64,000 nucleotides of DNA from Daphnia pulex (GCF_021134715.1 NC_060023.1:1054001-1118000), one strand, 5' to 3'. Positions 21,873 through 33,627 are shown, numbered from the stretch's first letter. Numbers and translations: made by a program. The notes: generated by a model not told the origin, from the letters alone.

Positions 21873-24800
21873 AAGTTTTAGCAATAACAGCTAAAGAACC
21901 TTACACGATCTCATGGTATTATCGATTGAGCCTGTCGATGAAGTCGACCTCTCTGTCAGCGATAATTAACTTATTTCTTATTGATTGACTGATTGATGCG
22001 CATTTATAGACTATAAATATTAAACTAGTTTGCTACATGGTTTAGTTTTTAGTATAGCTATTGGCTGTTGAGTATTTGCGCAAATAAAAAATGCCAGTCT
22101 ACTCAATTCTAATGTTTTATTGTTAAATTAAAAATAAAAAAAATTTTGTCGTCTACAAAATTTAATAATCTGCAGCAGAGTTACTAAACTGTTCATAGGT
22201 TGACTGCATCGTTCAACTCAGAGATGGAAGACGAAGACATGGATGTTGGAATGGAATCAATCGTCAATGGAACCGACTCCGAACCATAACCGGCCGAAAT
22301 GGTAGGGTAGGGTCCGAAACGACGGGATACCGTCCATGCCCATGTCCGAACTGATTCCATGCTGAATTGCTGATTCCATTGCCTAGCAAGAAGAGGTTTT
22401 TATCGGAATGTCAAATGTCAATGTTTGTCAGTTCGTCTGCAGGACATGAAATGCAAAATGCAAAAGCATGTTCAAAGATTTCAGTTGATGTTGAATCAAA
22501 TGTCCAAGAGATAATATTATAAAATATTCATTGTTTATTTTCAATTTTGGAGCAGTGTTGTCACTTCGTAGTCTGTGGAGCTTCTATCACGCCAAGTGAA
22601 GCAGTTTTATGGAACTGCGGATTGGTGTGTACCTAAGACGTGGCATTCTGTCATCAGGAAAGGAAGAAATAGAGAAAGAAACTTTTCCCCTAGGTAATTA
22701 TGAGAAATTAAGTCATTAAGCACTAAAAATGAAGAAAATCAAGGGAGATTAATTTGAGGTCTTATAAGTCCCCAATAGGTCTCACCTCTCATCGTCTCAT
22801 CCCACATCTACTCTTCTCACTAGAACTCCAAAATAATTGGCATTTTGGTGGTTGCATTGTGGTAGTAAACTAAAGAAGCAACATGTTTCTGATTTTTGTA
22901 TACTTGTTTCTTTTCATTTTAACATGATGTTCAGCAGTTTTAATTTCTTGAATCTTAGCCTGCAGAGGAGCACACTTGCTCTGTGTCACACATCCCATTA
23001 TACCGCAGAGTTATACCAGGTTACCAGCCTCCTCCAAATAAAGGATTTACCATTAAAATCTGGTAAGAATAACCAATTATTTATGGCTCATGAAAGGTGA
23101 CTTTAAGTATCAATATCCTAGATGATAAAGTACTTCTTGAAAACTATTTGTTGTGCACGGAATAGTCAGGAAGCTTAACTAATCATGCTAACAGAAGGGT
23201 TTAGAGTAGTCAGTGGCTATTCCAGTTTCTGGTTTATCTAAGCAGGACCTACAACTTGTTTCAAAAATCGATACTCCAAGTAACTGTGCAGTGTGCATAT
23301 CCCCTGGAACTGCTAAATCATAAATATAGAAACTCCTGGATAATAATAAAACATTGAGGATAAAGTAGAACAAATGTTATCAATATAAATTTTTGGTTAT
23401 CGAGGTTAACGTAAGAATAGCTTTTCTATCCCAAACCTGCCCAAACTTGTTAACTACTGAGTACTCTTCACGTCAAACCCCTTTTCGAGGTTTTTGTTTA
23501 AGTTTAAGTTTCAGTACATAACAATGCGCATCATATTCAGATTGGGAACGAAAAAAATTTTCAGCCAAACAACAACATCAATATGTAGTTATCTGAAATT
23601 TAACGCTTAAACCATACATGCACGTCACACTAATTTAAAATAGATTTTACCACTCTTATTCTTTCTTTCTCGTAAGATTGAAGCAGCTACGAGGGTCAGC
23701 CGCTAAACCACACCGCCATTGAACTGGGATGGACGGTGAGAGCTTCTTTCAAAGGTAAGGCAAATTCTATTTTTAGTTTCTCCCAAGGTTTCTCCTCACC
23801 TGCGTCCGTTGCAACTTGCAAGTAGAAGTAGAATACTCTTTGATGGAAAGTCCCATTTGTTCGTAAAACATAGGCACTTACACTACACAAAAACATACTG
23901 CGAAACTTAGTCGATTCGATATTTTGACACAAACAATCGTCGGGATAGGTCGCTAACTTAGTGTGCCTTATCCTAATTGTGTCATTTATGGAGGAAGAAA
24001 TTGAGTAAATGGGCAAAATGGTCTTTGACTTATTTTTGGCTCTACCTTCATGTAGCGTGAACTTGCGTGGCTGTTGAGGGCCTAGGGGCCATAGGGCGGC
24101 ATAGATAGACATAGTCCTAGTCAACCATTCCACTAATACTCGAAGTTTCTTTTCCGTTAATTAATACTACATCATCTGTAATTAGATTTTTTCTAAATGG
24201 AGGTTTCCGATAATTGATTGATGAGGCTCTTTCGCTTATGATTTAAACGGCATCAAATTTACGCGCATGTGTTTTCCTCGTCACTTGAATATGTTGAAAC
24301 TTTGGAGTCCTAACATTAAATATTTTACATTATTTAGGTTTTACGGACAAGGTCGGCTGCCCGGATGGTCTTGCCTTATGACGAAGCGGAAAAATGAGAC
24401 AAGCGAACCATCACTGAACCGAGATTTCCACGAGAGGCAGAAATCGTAAGTTGTTTAGTTGGTCATTACCGTTTAGAAATTTTTTTGTTGCATTATTTTT
24501 AACTTTGTCTTAGAAAATTAATAAAGAAAAAAATCTAGTGCCTACGTTGGTGCGATGTACTAGGTAGAAGACTTACGTACGATAGGGTCGTTCTTTAGTC
24601 GGGAGCAGAGAACGGCGTTAGCCATAGGGGAGAGTAGAATTTGCATGATTGGGTGGTGGGTTAGGCGAGGGCAGAGTATGGTGAAACGGGGTCTTTTTGC
24701 GGGAGGGGAGTGGCGGATTAGCTATTGTTAGCAAGAGTAGCTTTCGGTAAAGAGCGCCTGAGAGTTGATAGAGAATTGAGTCGTTGAATTTGCTTTGTAG

Positions 24801-26127
24801 GTTCCCTTTTTATTTTAAAAACATGTTGGCAATAGTGAAATTACGCAAAAGTGAAGTGAGCGAGGGAAAGTGTTTTCGTTATTCAATGAAATTTCTTAAG
24901 TGTGCGATGCATTCATTCCAGGTAGCTTTTCGGCAATATACGCAGTCGAGATATCAATGAGGAAACTTATACAAACTCGATTAGAATTTAAATTTAATCC
25001 ATATTCAATCGAAATCTATATCATAATCCTTAAAATTTTTAAATTAAACGTTACATAATTTATCATGCAGTAAACAGTGTAGAACGAAATCAAATCCCAA
25101 CAAATTAGTCTATATTGAACTGAAGGTGCATTAAACTGAAATATGGCAATAAAGTGAACATATTTATTCGTGAAAATAGTACGCTATTCAATACTGATGC
25201 TTGAATTAAGATTTAACTTTTAAACGATAGTAACCACTAGCGATGAAAATCAATTGAAAAGCTATTCTCAAGTAAGATGACCTACTTGGTCATATACTTT
25301 CTAATAAAAGTGAAGTTGCTGGAGTGGTTTCGATTTATTCGAATGGGAGGGATAGTATCGCTTCGGGCATCGTTTCAACAGGTTGATGAGATATGGAGTT
25401 GAACGACTTGCGACACTGACCGGGATTTGAAGAACAAGTCGAGCTATTGGCTTCTGCTGTTGGCAACAAGCTGAAAATTTATGCAAGGAAATATTCCCTT
25501 TGCATATGCACCTTGAATCTTGGACGCGCCAAATTTGTAACTTTTATGCTGCTTGTTCGAATAATGAGACTACTCGGTTAAGGTCAGATGTAATCAAATT
25601 GTTGCATCGCTAAAAAGATTAATTTGTAATGTTATTTCATTGCAGATCCATCATCTAGCATTTCGCAAAAACGTGTACACATGTGCACCAATCGTGCAAT
25701 TTAAAAAATTTAGTCGAGACTAATCTTTGCGAAAGACTAGAATTTAAGAATGAAAGAGAAGGTTTTGAAGAAATAAGAGAGCATGACCGCTTTATTTTTT
25801 CAAATGAAAAGTTAAGTAACTTTCCATGTAATTGTACAACATACACTGTCTATTCCTTATTCAGATATTTACACAATTTATAGGGAATGCAAATCAATCT
25901 AAGGCCAACGCAATCAAATCAGATATTGATGGCCAATATTGGCAAGCGATTGATTGGGAACCAATGCAATAATGCATACATTTTTTGTTTTTCATACAAT
26001 CTAATATTACAATTTTAGTCAGTGTATACACATCTGGTTTAGTGATTTTACCTTCACCTTCTTTTTATTTATAGCCGGCAAACGTCCACACCCACAAATT
26101 CCATTAGGCATCACTCTCTTGTGATCG
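21873..26127. other. Long gene-poor interval
   Basis: No gene with recognisable similarity. Positions 22440-22810 repeat 17640-18010. The longest open frame, 23696-24133 on the minus strand (145 codons), shows no domain, signal peptide or repeat, and I treat it as unproven. Positions 24590-24800 are unusually G-rich for the area but contain no repeat structure I could resolve. Confidence 0.4.
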
Positions 26128-26163
26128 TATAAAATCGCGGACGAATCGAATTGAAAGTATCAG
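26128..26163 (+). promoter_or_regulatory. TATA box and initiator of the cuticle protein gene
   Basis: TATAAAA at 26128-26134 is followed about 32 bp later by ATCAGTT around 26159-26165, the arthropod initiator consensus (TCAGT). The predicted transcript starts at the A near 26162, about 40 bp before the start codon. Confidence 0.75.
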
Positions 26164-26202
26164 TTATCTAGCTGTTTCAAGCAAGTCAACTACTGCTCCA
26201 AC

Positions 26203-27371
26203 ATGAAGGTAAAATTCGAAAACGCAAGTGTAAATCCTCACGAATAACAACTTGAAGAAATTGTCTTTCTATACAACGAAGCATTTCGGTTCGCTTGTGG
26301 AGACTTAAAACATGAATACGGTATTCCATTTCTGTTACTTAAAATAATTTCTTTATTTTTAAATTGCAGTTCCTCGTCCTCGTTGCCCTTTTCGCCTTTG
26401 CTGCTGCCGATTCTTACAAGGCTGCTGAATACAAAGCCCCAATGTATGAGACTCCCAAGTACGAGGCACCTAAGTACGAATCTCCTAAATACGAGACTCC
26501 CAAGTACGAGACTCCTAAATATGAAGCTCCTAAATACGAAGCCCCTAAGTACGAGACTCCCAAGTACGAGGCTCCCAAGTACGAGGCTCCTAAATACGTA
26601 GCCCCTAAGTACGAAGCCCCTAAGTACGAGACTCCCAAGTACGAGGCTCCCAAGTACGAGGCTCCTAAATACGAGACTCCCAAGTACGAGACTCCTAAAT
26701 ACGTAGCCCCTAAGTACGAAGCCCCTAAGTACGAAGCCCCTAAGTACGAGACTCCCAAGTACGAGACTCCCAAATACGAGGCTCCCAAGTACGAGGCACC
26801 TAAATACGTAGCCCCAAAGTACGAAGCTCCTAAATACGAGACCCCCAAGTACGAGGCTCCTAAATACGAAGAAGTCACATACGTAAGTTGAAGTTCAATT
26901 AATTAACTAAACATAATTAAAATTATGTAAGTAATGAAAATAATTCACTTTGTCGTTGAATTGCTACATTTTTAGGCCGCTCAACCCTACAGCTTCGGAT
27001 ACGAGGTCCAGGATAAAGAATCTTACACTGAATTCGAGCACAACGAAAAATCTGACTACAACGTTGTCACCGGATCTTACCGTGTGGTTCTCCCCGACAG
27101 CCGCGTCCAGATCGTCACCTACAAGGCTGACGCCAACGGATACACCGCTGACGTGAAATACGAAGGCGAAGCCAAATATCCCGAGTACGTCGAGTCGCAA
27201 TACAAAGCTGCTGCTTCCTACGCTGCCCCTGGCTACAAGGCTCCTGAATACAAAAAACCGGCCTACACTGCTCCAGCCTACCAAGCTCCAGCCTACACTG
27301 CTCCAACCTACGCTGCTCCAGCCTACACTGCTCCAGCCTACCAAGCTCCTGCTGCCTACCCTAAATATTAA
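26203..27371 (+). CDS. Cuticle protein with KYEAP repeats and chitin-binding domain
   Basis: Secreted structural protein of the exoskeleton, 304 aa in three exons: 26203-26208 (only Met-Lys, typical of arthropod cuticle genes), 26370-26882 and 26976-27371. The signal peptide is KFLVLVALFAFAAA. Residues from about 31 to 165 are 27 pentapeptides KY[EV][ATS]P (26457-26861). Exon 3 encodes a Rebers-Riddiford chitin-binding domain (YSFGYEVQDKESYTEFEHNE, then GSYRVVLPDSRVQIVTYKAD, GYTADVKYEGEAKYPEY), closest to RR-2 style. A second low-complexity tail follows (YTAPAYQAP units). The Tyr-rich repeats suggest cross-linking in sclerotised cuticle. AATAAA at 27411 fits the poly(A) signal. Confidence 0.95.
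26457..26861 (+). repeat. 15-bp coding repeats with a 105-bp higher order
   Basis: Twenty-seven in-frame copies of a 15-bp unit encoding KYEAP, KYETP, KYESP or KYVAP. The three KYVAP variants are units 10, 17 and 24, exactly seven units (105 bp) apart, which points to expansion in blocks of seven. Confidence 0.9.
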
Positions 27372-28460
27372 TTCCCATAAATTGCAATCTTCATTGTGAG
27401 ATTATTATTTAATAAATCAAATCTTCTAACGATTTTATAGCATTCAAATGTCTTCGTGTAATCTTCATAGAAAAACCCTGAACCAGACCAGTTAACAAAC
27501 ATGATTGAAGTTTCTCAGTTATGTTATATAGTTAACTAAGTTAACTGTTCCACTGTTTAAATTGGGTCATCTCTTCTGACAACATTCTCCGTTTTTTGAC
27601 CGAACCGTTCCGACCTTCAATACAAATCTTGCTTAACTGAAAGAACCCCAAAAAATATTGTCAACGAAACGAATAGAAAGCATATTGTCTTTCGATGACG
27701 ATTGGGTTAAATTTACTGAAATTGGTTGAAGACTTGGATGTTCTTTAATTGTTAATGGACGATCCTACTCATTTTTTTCTAAACTCTAAACTGTCACTGT
27801 CAGAGTGTCAGGTAACATTACGAATAATCAGTTAACCGAAAGAAGGTCTCAAATCTGCTACCAGGTGCCTCTGAGCCATGATAAATTGATAACAATAATG
27901 GCTGCCGTTGTCAATGATTGGCTGATTGCTGATTCGCTGATTGTGATCTAACATTAAAGACTTTTTTGTTAGACATTTTCTGGAATTTGTGAAATTAAGA
28001 AAGTGTGACTGATCCTGAAAACATGTTTTTCTGTCACATAATTACAGTGTTTGATTTTCTTTGTTTCCTTTCAAGAAGCAGCTGATTACCAGTGAGACAT
28101 GTCTCAACTTGGCTTGGACGTCTACTTCCTCAAGAGATTACTATTGGCTTGGTGGTGATGACCATACACAGAGAAGAACTTTGTGAGTATTTAAATTTTT
28201 CAGTTCTCTGTTCATTCAATATTGTTTGTTATTTCACTTGAGTGTCGATCAAGCTATATAGATGAGCTCCACCTAGAGTGGAGTTTTGTTTGCAACTTAG
28301 TTGTAAACATTTCTTTTTTCTTACAGTAAATGGCTTACAATAGGCTCAGGTAAATTTATCAGCTGCCAGAAACATCAATTTCTGGTCCTTTGCTCATCTT
28401 TGAACAAATCTATTAAGTCGTTCAGTTACTGATTTATTTTTTTTTTGTATTATCTGACAG

Positions 28461-28703
28461 AAACTGTTCCAGCGATAAAGCTTACTTGTTAGATTTTTCT
28501 CTACTTCTTATTTCTAAATTTGCTAATAGTTCTGTAAATATTCATTGGACGTTAAAAAGAACCACACAATCGGGATCCTCGTGAAATTTGGGGTCGATTT
28601 CGTGCCTCTCAGTAAGTCAGTAGAAAATATCGAAAAATTTTGGTTTTCGTTTAAAACACATGAAATCGACCCAAAATTTCATAGAAATTTGGTTCTTTCG
28701 AAT
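28461..28703. mobile_element. Half of a TIR element (CAAAGCTCACTTG family), left arm
   Basis: One end (AACTGTT, then AAAGCTTACTTGTTAG at about 28475) matches the end of the complete element at 32021-32435. The inner part shares the motif GTGAAATTTGGGGTCGATTT and an internal inverted repeat, but the opposite terminus is missing. The mirror copy is at about 38493-38735. Confidence 0.6.
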
Positions 28704-28715
28704 TCGAATATTTCG

Positions 28716-28845
28716 TGTAGAGGTTGGGTTAGAACCGTGCATTGGTATAGAGGTTGGGTGAGAAGTGAGAACTAAACTGTGAAGGGGTGTAGAGGTTGGG
28801 TGAGAACCGTGCAATGTAGTGTAGAGGATGGGTGAGAACGACACG
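28716..28845. repeat. Minisatellite GTAGAGGTTGGGTGAGAAC, left arm
   Basis: About four imperfect copies of a unit containing TAGAGGTTGGGTGAGAA and CCGTGCA, just upstream of the TYY gene promoter. The mirror copy is at about 38351-38480. Confidence 0.7.
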
Positions 28846-28912
28846 TGTCGAATCATTATCAAGCAGGTAGAATAGCCACAAGGCTTAAGAGGTGAGGGTG
28901 AGAAAAAAATCG

Positions 28913-28947
28913 TATAAAAAGAGAGAGAAAATTCTATCGAGATCAGT
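28913..28947 (+). promoter_or_regulatory. TATA box and initiator of the left TYY gene
   Basis: TATAAAAA at 28913, then ATCAGTC around 28942-28948, the same spacing (about 32 bp) as in the cuticle gene at 26128. Decayed copies of the downstream leader recur near 29575-29665 and 29870-29965. Confidence 0.7.
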
Positions 28948-29121
28948 CGAGTGAGCATCTCCGACACGGCAACAACTGCAGCGCATTATTGGTCCCCAAC
29001 TGCTTTCTTCATGGTATTACCAGTTCGCAATCATGGGTAAATATACTTTTTTTTTCATGGAGTTTGGTGTGAATGCCATCTTTCGTGTTAATGTTAACAT
29101 GCTAGTTATTACTGAATTTTA

Positions 29122-29541
29122 ATGTTTCAATTTATTTACTGTCTTGTTATCTTTGGCGTCGTGCTGTTGTTGGGTTTTGTACGGTTGAAGGCTGGGTCGA
29201 CTGCTGTTGTACTGATGTCTCCTGGGTATGGTGGATACCAAACCGCATCGCTGCCTCTTTACTACGCAACAACCGGTTACTTCACAACCAAGGCTCCAGG
29301 ATTTCACGCCGCAGCTTATGATGCTTACGAGCTACATCACCAAAAAGAGCCTGCCGACTACACCGAAGTTTCCAAGTACTACACCACCAAGTCACCGGAG
29401 TGCTACACGGCTGCGTATGCTGCCCTTGCCTACTGCACCGAGGTTCCAATTTATTACAACAACGAAGCGCGCAGGTTCTACACTGCAACATACGCTGCCC
29501 CGAACCACTACACCGACGCCAAGAAGTATTACTCTGCGTAA
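29122..29541 (+). CDS. TYY-rich secreted cuticle-like protein, left copy
   Basis: An open frame of 139 aa starting with a hydrophobic signal (FIYCLVIFGVVLLLGFV), followed by imperfect repeats of the form YYTTKxPExYTAAYxAxxYxTExxxYY, rich in Tyr, Thr and Ala. This composition resembles extracellular crustacean cuticle or mucin-like proteins. It has no chitin-binding domain. A leader exon ending ATGG|GTAAAT at 29033-29036 probably belonged to the ancestral gene. The matching acceptor is kept in the decayed paralogue (TCTAG) but reads TCTTG here, so translation probably starts at the ATG at 29122. An identical gene lies in the other arm. Confidence 0.7.
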   Translation: MFQFIYCLVIFGVVLLLGFVRLKAGSTAVVLMSPGYGGYQTASLPLYYATTGYFTTKAPGFHAAAYDAYELHHQKEPADYTEVSKYYTTKSPECYTAAYAALAYCTEVPIYYNNEARRFYTATYAAPNHYTDAKKYYSA

Positions 29542-29559
29542 AAGGAGTCGTCTAGAAAC

Positions 29560-29680
29560 ATGAAGTCGTATGAAACGAGTGAGGATCTTCGACACGGCAT
29601 CAACTGCAGTGCACATCTGTCACCAAATGCATTCCTCATCGTAAAACCAATTCGAAATTATCGGTAAATATTGTGTTTTT
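29560..29680 (+). pseudogene. Truncated leader-exon copy of the TYY family, left arm
   Basis: Matches the leader exon of the TYY gene (CACGGCATCAACTGCAGTG, then CAATTCGAAATTATC|GGTAAATA). The ATG is replaced by ATC, and no coding exon follows before the next copy. Mirror at about 37516-37636. Confidence 0.65.
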
Positions 29681-29779
29681 ACATTTGGGCATTGAATCGA
29701 TTCCACTTTTTTTTTAATTTGTTAATTTAGTCATAATTGAAAAGTACACCAATGACACGTGTTGCATTTTTACCAAGCA

Positions 29780-30915
29780 GGTACAATTGCCGCAAGGCTT
29801 AAGCTGAAAGGTGGAATAGAAGTCCAACGAAAAATTGTATAAACCGAGGAAAGGCGATAGGAGTCAGTCGAGTGAACATCTCCAACACGGTAACAACTGC
29901 ATCGTACTATTTGTCGCTAGCTGCCTTGTTCATCTCATCGTATAACCAGCTCGTAATCCTGATAAATATTCTGTTTTTTTACACGAGTTTTGTATAAATC
30001 CTTTTTTTTTCTAATTGTATGCCATTTCTTATTTATTGTATTAATGTTTACATTCATTGATTGTCTAGTTAATTATGGCGTGCTGCTGTTGGGTGTTGTA
30101 TCGTTGATGGCTGTGTCGACGACTCGTGTACCGATGTCTCCTTAGTATGGCGGGTGCCAAACCGCAACGCCGCCGTCTTACTACACAACATACGCCACGA
30201 CCAGTTACTTCACCACCAAGGCACCAGAATATTACACCACAACTTATGATGCCCCGATCTGCACCACCAAAGTACCAGAGTACTACACTACTTCGTTAGC
30301 TGTCCCGTCCTACTACACCGAGCTTCCCAAGTACTACTCTGTTCCCAGTTACTACACCGAGGCTCCAGCCTATTACTCCACTAAAGCTGGCGAATACTAC
30401 ACCGAAGTATCCAAGTTCTACTCTGCCCCGAGCTCCACCATCACATCTTAGGAGACAAAGTGTTACTACCCAGCGGCTGCTCCTTCGTACCACATTGACC
30501 TGAAAGACTAAACTGATGCGATAGCTAACTACACCAAAACCTACGCTACACCTAGATACTGCACCACAGAAGTCGAATATTACACAACAACCAATGCTGC
30601 CCCAGTCTACTACACCGACGAACTTCAGTATTACTCTTCTCTAAGCTACTACCGAACAGAAACTTCCGCTTACTACACCACCTAGGTCCCGGAGTTTTAC
30701 ACTTCAGCTTACGCATCTCCCAGTTACTATGCCGAGGCTCCCAAGTACGTATCCAAGGCACCCGAGTATTACCACTGCTAACGCTGTTCCGACCTACTAC
30801 ACCGAAGTTCTGAAGTTTTACTCTACCCTGAGTTATTACACCACTGAGGCACCTGAATCTGAACACCACAACCTACGTTCCTCCAACTCACTACAGGGAC
30901 GCTCCTAAAAACTAG
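29780..30915 (+). pseudogene. Decayed TYY-rich paralogue, left arm
   Basis: A second TYY-family gene with its promoter region (GTATAAACCG near 29837, CAGTCGAGTGAACATC near 29862), leader exon and coding exon (acceptor TCTAG before 30070). The exon encodes many YYTT..APEYYTT..YAAPSYYTE units and would have been roughly twice as long as the 139-aa gene. The start codon reads CTG, and several in-frame stops and a frameshift near the end leave no long frame. The mirror copy at 36281-37416 has the same lesions, so decay preceded the inversion or the arms are kept identical. Confidence 0.75.
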
Positions 30916-31527
30916 AGTCGAATTTTCAATTGTAATAATTATGTTCAGATTTGTCGGTTACATCTTAAAAGTATTAGTCACTGGGAATTGTTGATCTTTA
31001 ATGAGAAAATAAATTTTTAATTCTGGGTAATCATTTAGTACGACATCTCTTGCCACCTGACAGCCTTTGACATTGCGACGTTTTCTGAATTTTGTTGGAT
31101 CTTTACTATTTCGCATGTTGGAGTGGAGAAGACTATTGCCCTAGTCAATCTGCCTTCGGACGTATTCTGGTGTTGGAACGAACTTTATTTACAGGGCAAA
31201 TTACGAAAGAGACGTGCTGTGGTGTTTACTAAAATTGTTTGATGTAACAGCTCTATTTTTAACTTAAGTTGGCGTAACAGAAGGGTTGCAAATTTGGTTT
31301 CTCAGAAGTTTATTGAAAATCTGGGGATGATCAGTTACCACTTGCCTATATCTTATGTAAAACTTCAAAGTTGTAAAAAATATACAAGTCAAATGCTAAA
31401 CATTATTTTATTATAAATGATCTCACAGCAAAAAGATCTTTCAAAGGAATTGCTTTTTTGTCCCACCTCCACCCACAATTCCACCACATTTTACAATCAC
31501 ATACATAAATACATACACTTAAGTTAA

Positions 31528-31764
31528 CCCGTTGGCTGCCACGCCATACAACCCGTAGGTTGATCTCTACTACTCTACGCGCCACGTCTGAAGGATCCGT
31601 GACCAAAGTGGGACTTGCCATTGCTGACAAGTCCGGGCTGACACGGTGACAGGAGAATCCATCACCGCATCGACAAGGGGGAACTTGGTGCATTGCCAAA
31701 CAGGCGCCTTTCGGCGCGGCCCATGCTAAGGAGCGGGGAGAACAAAGGCGTGGCAGACAACGGG
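31528..31764. mobile_element. piggyBac-like MITE, left arm
   Basis: A 237-bp element between two TTAA sites (31524-31527 and 31765-31768), with inverted termini CCCGTTGGCTGCCACGCC and GGCGTGGCAGACAACGGG. TTAA target duplication and CCC/GGG ends are the hallmark of the piggyBac superfamily. There is no transposase. Mirror at 35432-35668. Confidence 0.85.
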
Positions 31765-32020
31765 TTAACTAACACAAACACAAACATATTACCAACAACA
31801 AATGATGATCCGCGCTGACACTTTGGAGATACCGGCGACGATATGGTGTCCATCTTCTCGAAATTTCCTCTGCATTACCTTAATAAAGAGACAACAGTTC
31901 TTATTTACTGACATGCCAATGAAAGTTACATAATACAGACAGAAACAATAATCAGGTTTTTTAGCTCAAAGATTTTAAATATGCAATTTTTTAAAGTTTA
32001 AATCAAGCTTGCAATGTTGA

Positions 32021-32435
32021 GAACTGTTAACAGAACAAAGCTCACTTGCTAGTCTTTTTTAAAAAATTCCGGAAGTATACCGGAAGTAACCACAGCGCCT
32101 CAACCATTGAGCTGTCGTCAAAATAAACCACATATTCGTGATCCCCATGAAATTTGGGGTCGATTAGGTGGGATTTAAACGAAATCCAAAATTTGGCCAA
32201 AATCGAGAATTTTCCTGAACTATAGTTCAGGAAAATTTTCGAAACCGGAAGTACGAATACGTAAAAAACAAAACATGAACTTTACTACAAATTTTACGAG
32301 GATCACGAATATGTGGTTCTTTCGTACGTCAGATCAATATTTACTAAACTACAGACAGAAATGAGTAAACCGGAAGTAGAAAAAAAAAAAAAATATCGAA
32401 AACCTAACAAGTGAGCTTTGTTGGGGGAATAGTTA
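32021..32435. mobile_element. TIR element (CAAAGCTCACTTG family), left arm
   Basis: Ends CAAAGCTCACTTGCTAG (32036) and CTAACAAGTGAGCTTTG (to 32420) are inverted repeats, and similarity continues outward (AACTGTT and AATAGTT). Inside, a CCACATATTCGTGAT inverted pair and a perfect 26-bp palindrome centred at about 32221 give a multi-hairpin structure. No coding sequence. Mirror at 34761-35175. Confidence 0.7.
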
Positions 32436-33568
32436 TCGTTAGTTATCACTAAATACTTCAACAAAATAACTGCCAATAAATGTTTAAAAAGATGTGCAAA
32501 GTAATGAAACTGACTGTTTTGACAGCTGCACATTTTCAAAAAGCCATCTAGCGTTAGAAATAACAAACGTCCAAGTAAAACTTTGTTTGCGCGCAAAAAG
32601 GGCCTGATTTGGGAATTATTACACAGACACAGAGTTTAACGCAACTAGACTATTGGTAGATAACCTAAGAAAATAAGTCAATTGTCCGGTACCTGGCCAT
32701 AATCCCGAGGTAAGTAACTGCAGGTGTGTAACAGCAAAGGGTAGCGACCACGGAAGTGTTCCAACTCGTCGGTGAAGTAAGACAAGTTGTAGCAGCAAAA
32801 GCAGTGAAGCTAGATGAGTGTACGTCGGGAAGATGAGGATGGAGAAGATTGTTGTTGGAAGTCTCTCTTCCGTCATGGACAAAGGTCAGCATTGGCTTAA
32901 GGATCTATTACGTGCTCTGTAAAAAAAAAATGTATTGCATTAATGAAAATATAACAGTTAATAAAGCATTTCAATCTTTACCTTAAGTAACAAGCTCACT
33001 GAAAGTTTCATGATAAAAAACCGTAAAAATGGAAATCACAGCAACCAACAGCCTTACTCCTGAGGTTTAGGTAACTTTCCTGATGTTAAAGAAAGTGTAA
33101 TTATGAAGTATTGCAGTAGCGTGGTGATAGGTTATATTGATGCTTACCTTTATCATATGGGTGAATGGTGATGAATTTAGTAAGGCATTTGACGTGGTGT
33201 GGTTGGTAGCAGTAATGGGGAAATACCTCGTCTCCGCACATTTGTATTCCACGATATTTGAGCTTCACATATGAGTTTTAGGCTTTTGACAACATGATGG
33301 GTCTATTGGATGGAAAGTGACTGAGCGCTAAGTCAACTTTTGGGAATGACTGACAGTGACAGTATGCATCTAAATTTGAAGAAATAAGTTGGTACAGTAT
33401 AAAAATAAGGAAATCAGGTCAAGATAAACCTACACAAGTTACGAAGTTCAATTTGATATAAGAAATCACAGGAATATAATCACAGGAAGTATTAATCAGC
33501 TACAATTTGTTTCGCCCTTTTCGCCTCATTTAACATTGTAAAAACAACAACTAGCGACATCTGGTAAT
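32436..33568. other. Inner part of left palindrome arm
   Basis: Open frames of 87 codons (32619-32882) and 61 codons (33067-33252) on the minus strand, next to plausible splice sites, suggest a transcribed but possibly non-coding unit. No domain or homologue is recognised. The same frames lie on the plus strand of the other arm (34313-34576 and 33943-34128). Confidence 0.35.
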
Positions 33569-33627
33569 GAGTTTTGAATCCTAAGTTGGTTGCACAGTCG
33601 CAGCTCAAATTATCAGATATTACCAGA
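33569..33627. other. Unpaired spacer at the palindrome centre
   Basis: About 59 bp without an inverted partner. Within about 100 bp of it the arms differ most: 9-10 extra bases on the right near 33638-33647 and several substitutions at 33510-33535 versus 33660-33690. That pattern is expected if gene conversion fades near a real symmetric centre. Confidence 0.75.

Larger units (their letters stand above)
27611..33568. repeat. Left arm of a 12-kb palindrome
   Basis: Positions p and 67,196 minus p pair as reverse complements throughout, with the partner arm at 33628-39585. Differences seen by eye are few: one base near 28620, two near 32102, one near 27763, a homopolymer length near 32390, and more within about 100 bp of the centre. 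The arm holds a TYY-rich gene, a decayed paralogue, truncated promoter copies and at least three small transposons. Confidence 0.95.

Noticed and set aside
23696-24133. 145-codon minus-strand frame
   Set aside because: Unusually long for this AT-rich interval, but no domain, signal peptide, splice partner or codon pattern was recognisable, so it is mentioned only as unproven.
26457-26861. CRISPR-like regular repeats
   Set aside because: The units are contiguous, in frame and without spacers; this is coding tandem repetition in a eukaryotic gene.
26414-26878. 154-codon minus-strand open frame across the cuticle repeats (SYLGASYLGV pattern)
   Set aside because: It is the antisense shadow of a 15-bp coding repeat lacking stop codons in that frame; no promoter or splice context supports it.
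32619-33252. Two short frames in each palindrome arm as a protein gene
   Set aside because: They lack a clear common start, domain or phase-compatible junction; a non-coding transcript is at least as likely.
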